56,004 bases of DNA from a virus, in the IMG/VR virus record IMGVR_UViG_3300020178_001420, positions 1 to 56,004 of that record. One strand, given 5' to 3'. Below, piece by piece: positions 54,651-56,004 of the stretch. The stretch's first letter is position 1. Each line of letters opens with the position of its first letter. Position numbers and translations under genes: made by a program. The notes under the pieces are model-generated. The model ran no database searches. It saw only the letters and a list, made by a program, of their open reading frames with translations, and had not been told where the DNA came from.

Positions 54651-56004
54651 TTAATTAAATAAACCTGTCGGCGTGGTAAAATTTTCTATATAAATCAATT
54701 CGTGTGAAATCCTGAAACTTTGCAAGCTAAAGTTTTGGTTTACAGTGGATTCTCTCCCTGCCTGATTGTTGACACTAATGTTTCCAATTTTTAAGACATC
54801 GATGGGCGAAATAGAATTTATTTTTTCGTTAAATTGATCCACCGCTACACCATTAATATATAAAATATATACACCTTCATTATTGCATATAGCTATATGA
54901 TGCCAATTTGTTCCAAATGCATTATTTGATGATAAAATTTGTTTGCCTCTAAAGTTTATTGTGATTTGGCCGTCTGCGTTTTCTGTATCTTCAGGGAGCC
55001 CGTCTATATTAATTTGTAATTCTATTCTAGAATCGGTAGATATATTACTGTCTGCCCAATGAACCAATGTATGCTTTGCTTCGTTTTGTAAATTTTGATT
55101 ATATTTTATCCAAAACTCTATTGTGAAGGCACTGTCGCTTAAACCTTCAATATATGTTGATATTTCTTGATTTTCATTAAAATTTATGGTTCTAGCTCCG
55201 AAAAGAGCACTAACATTATTAGCTTTAACTTCGCTCGTATTAGTTATAGCTCTTCCAAATGGACTTAAGTCTTTCACCTCTTCATCAACTAAGATTTTAG
55301 TCATTAATGCAGTCCCCATTCTGGTAAACCCTCTTTGAGTTGACGTGCTTTCGCCAAAAATAATATTTTCATCTAACATGGAGAATGTCATATACCCATA
55401 ATCTGATATTGCTTTTACTAAGTACCATGTCCCTGTTGAATGATTTTTTGCGAAAAGGTTTAATTGTCCACTCCCTCCTACGATTAACATTTTTTCACTT
55501 GAGCTTTCTTTACTAAACCTTTGCATTTTTATATTTCTTCCAAGGTATCTTCTGTTTTGGTCTCCTCTTATATTTTGTAAATAAGAATAAGTCCCGCTGG
55601 CATTTTTTTGAAATATAAAAACATCCCCTCTCAAGTCAAATCTTCCATTCTGACTTGCTCCAACCGCCAATGTGTCTTTGTCGATAGCCAAGGATCTGCC
55701 ATATAAAGCACTGCTCCAGTTCAGATTTGGCGCTGGTGCCGTTTGTAAGAGTCCCCAATTGCCATCAGTTTGTTTTTTATAAACATGCACTCCATGCTTT
55801 GTATAATTGAAGGCCATAAATCCATCTTTCACATCCATTGCATATCCGCCAGGATCTGCATTACTTTGTAATGGATTTTTTATAACAACAGAGTCAAAAA
55901 CCCAAGTGCCAGAAGAAGAGTTTTCTAATTTATATTGCAAGACCATGCCTTTATAGCGGGTATTACTAAAACTATCCCCCTCGATTATGTCCCTGCAAAC
56001 ATAA
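54651..56004 (-). CDS. Partial adhesin with FG-GAP-like and LamG-like domains, cut by the right edge
   Basis: The minus-strand frame stays open to the right edge, beyond the first in-frame ATG at 55946, so the N-terminus is missing. The visible 451 residues contain FG-GAP-like beta-propeller repeats in the first half (for example GRSLAIDKDTLAVGASQNG and GYAMDVKDGFMAFN) and a LamG/concanavalin A-like domain in the second half (SAFTIEFWIKYNQ, then WHHIAICNNEGVYILYINGV). Such domains bind sugars or proteins, so a tail or capsid fibre with a receptor-binding role is likely. No terminator is evident in the 27-nt convergent gap to the sulfotransferase gene. Confidence 0.8.
   Translation of the reverse strand, partial: YVCRDIIEGDSFSNTRYKGMVLQYKLENSSSGTWVFDSVVIKNPLQSNADPGGYAMDVKDGFMAFNYTKHGVHVYKKQTDGNWGLLQTAPAPNLNWSSALYGRSLAIDKDTLAVGASQNGRFDLRGDVFIFQKNASGTYSYLQNIRGDQNRRYLGRNIKMQRFSKESSSEKMLIVGGSGQLNLFAKNHSTGTWYLVKAISDYGYMTFSMLDENIIFGESTSTQRGFTRMGTALMTKILVDEEVKDLSPFGRAITNTSEVKANNVSALFGARTINFNENQEISTYIEGLSDSAFTIEFWIKYNQNLQNEAKHTLVHWADSNISTDSRIELQINIDGLPEDTENADGQITINFRGKQILSSNNAFGTNWHHIAICNNEGVYILYINGVAVDQFNEKINSISPIDVLKIGNISVNNQAGRESTVNQNFSLQSFRISHELIYIENFTTPTGLFN

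Noticed and set aside
1-56004. Integrase, attachment site, CRISPR array, tRNA genes or insertion sequence
   Set aside because: None could be recognised on either strand. A cloverleaf search with tRNAscan-SE and a repeat search would be decisive.

Overview
The window is a piece of a tailed bacteriophage genome, low in GC (about one third by eye), almost fully coding, with no rRNA, tRNA, CRISPR array, insertion sequence or integrase that I could see. It carries a large terminase, portal, prohead protease with scaffold, HK97-type major capsid protein, tail tube, a 3707-residue tape measure and a lambda-type tail tip (gpM, gpL, gpK and gpI homologues and a giant gpJ). That set implies a siphovirus with a long flexible tail. 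Several parts (a GxVPNF-punctuated tape measure, a cupredoxin domain in a virion protein, sulfotransferases) look like uncultured marine phages I know of, so a marine host is likely. The host cannot be named. Internal operon genes often have Shine-Dalgarno (SD) sites, so it need not be a Bacteroidetes.

Layout. Positions 1-44402 are mostly on the minus strand and are read right to left as the virion programme: a glycosyltransferase/sulfotransferase fusion and a sulfotransferase (44402-41254), a cupredoxin plus BspA-repeat virion protein, a small Gly/Thr-rich protein, portal, protease-scaffold, a decoration protein candidate, major capsid, a terminator, two connector candidates, two neck/tail-completion candidates, tail tube, a second terminator, tape measure, two tail-tube-like paralogues, a duplicated gpM-like protein, gpL, gpK, gpI, gpJ, a 48-residue coiled coil and a truncated gene at the left edge. 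Three plus-strand genes (28271-30355) interrupt this block. They may be assembly chaperones.

From 44453 the plus strand holds a compact operon with many ATGA or TAATG overlaps: a lipoprotein, J-domain protein, PhoH-like ATPase, membrane protein, zinc ribbon, sigma-70-like factor, small terminase candidate, SNase-like nuclease, ERCC4-type nuclease, SpeD-like protein, large terminase, a GT31-like glycosyltransferase, a second glycosyltransferase candidate and a third sulfotransferase. A minus-strand adhesin with FG-GAP and LamG domains runs off the right edge.

How it fits together. The sigma-like factor may drive late transcription. A recurring GTGTA-plus-AT-rich element lies 4-9 nt before the start codon of five late genes that have no SD, which suggests leaderless late mRNAs. 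Two perfect hairpin terminators sit just after the two most abundant virion proteins (major capsid, tail tube). The two glycosyltransferase/sulfotransferase clusters each adjoin a large virion adhesin gene, which suggests that virion proteins, or host surface glycans, are decorated with sulfated sugars. The most unusual points are the tape measure with an embedded GNAT acetyltransferase and eight PNF/PNY punctuation motifs, the sulfation/glycosylation set, and the candidate promoter element. No stretch of more than 300 bases lacks a gene; the longest gap is about 93 bases.
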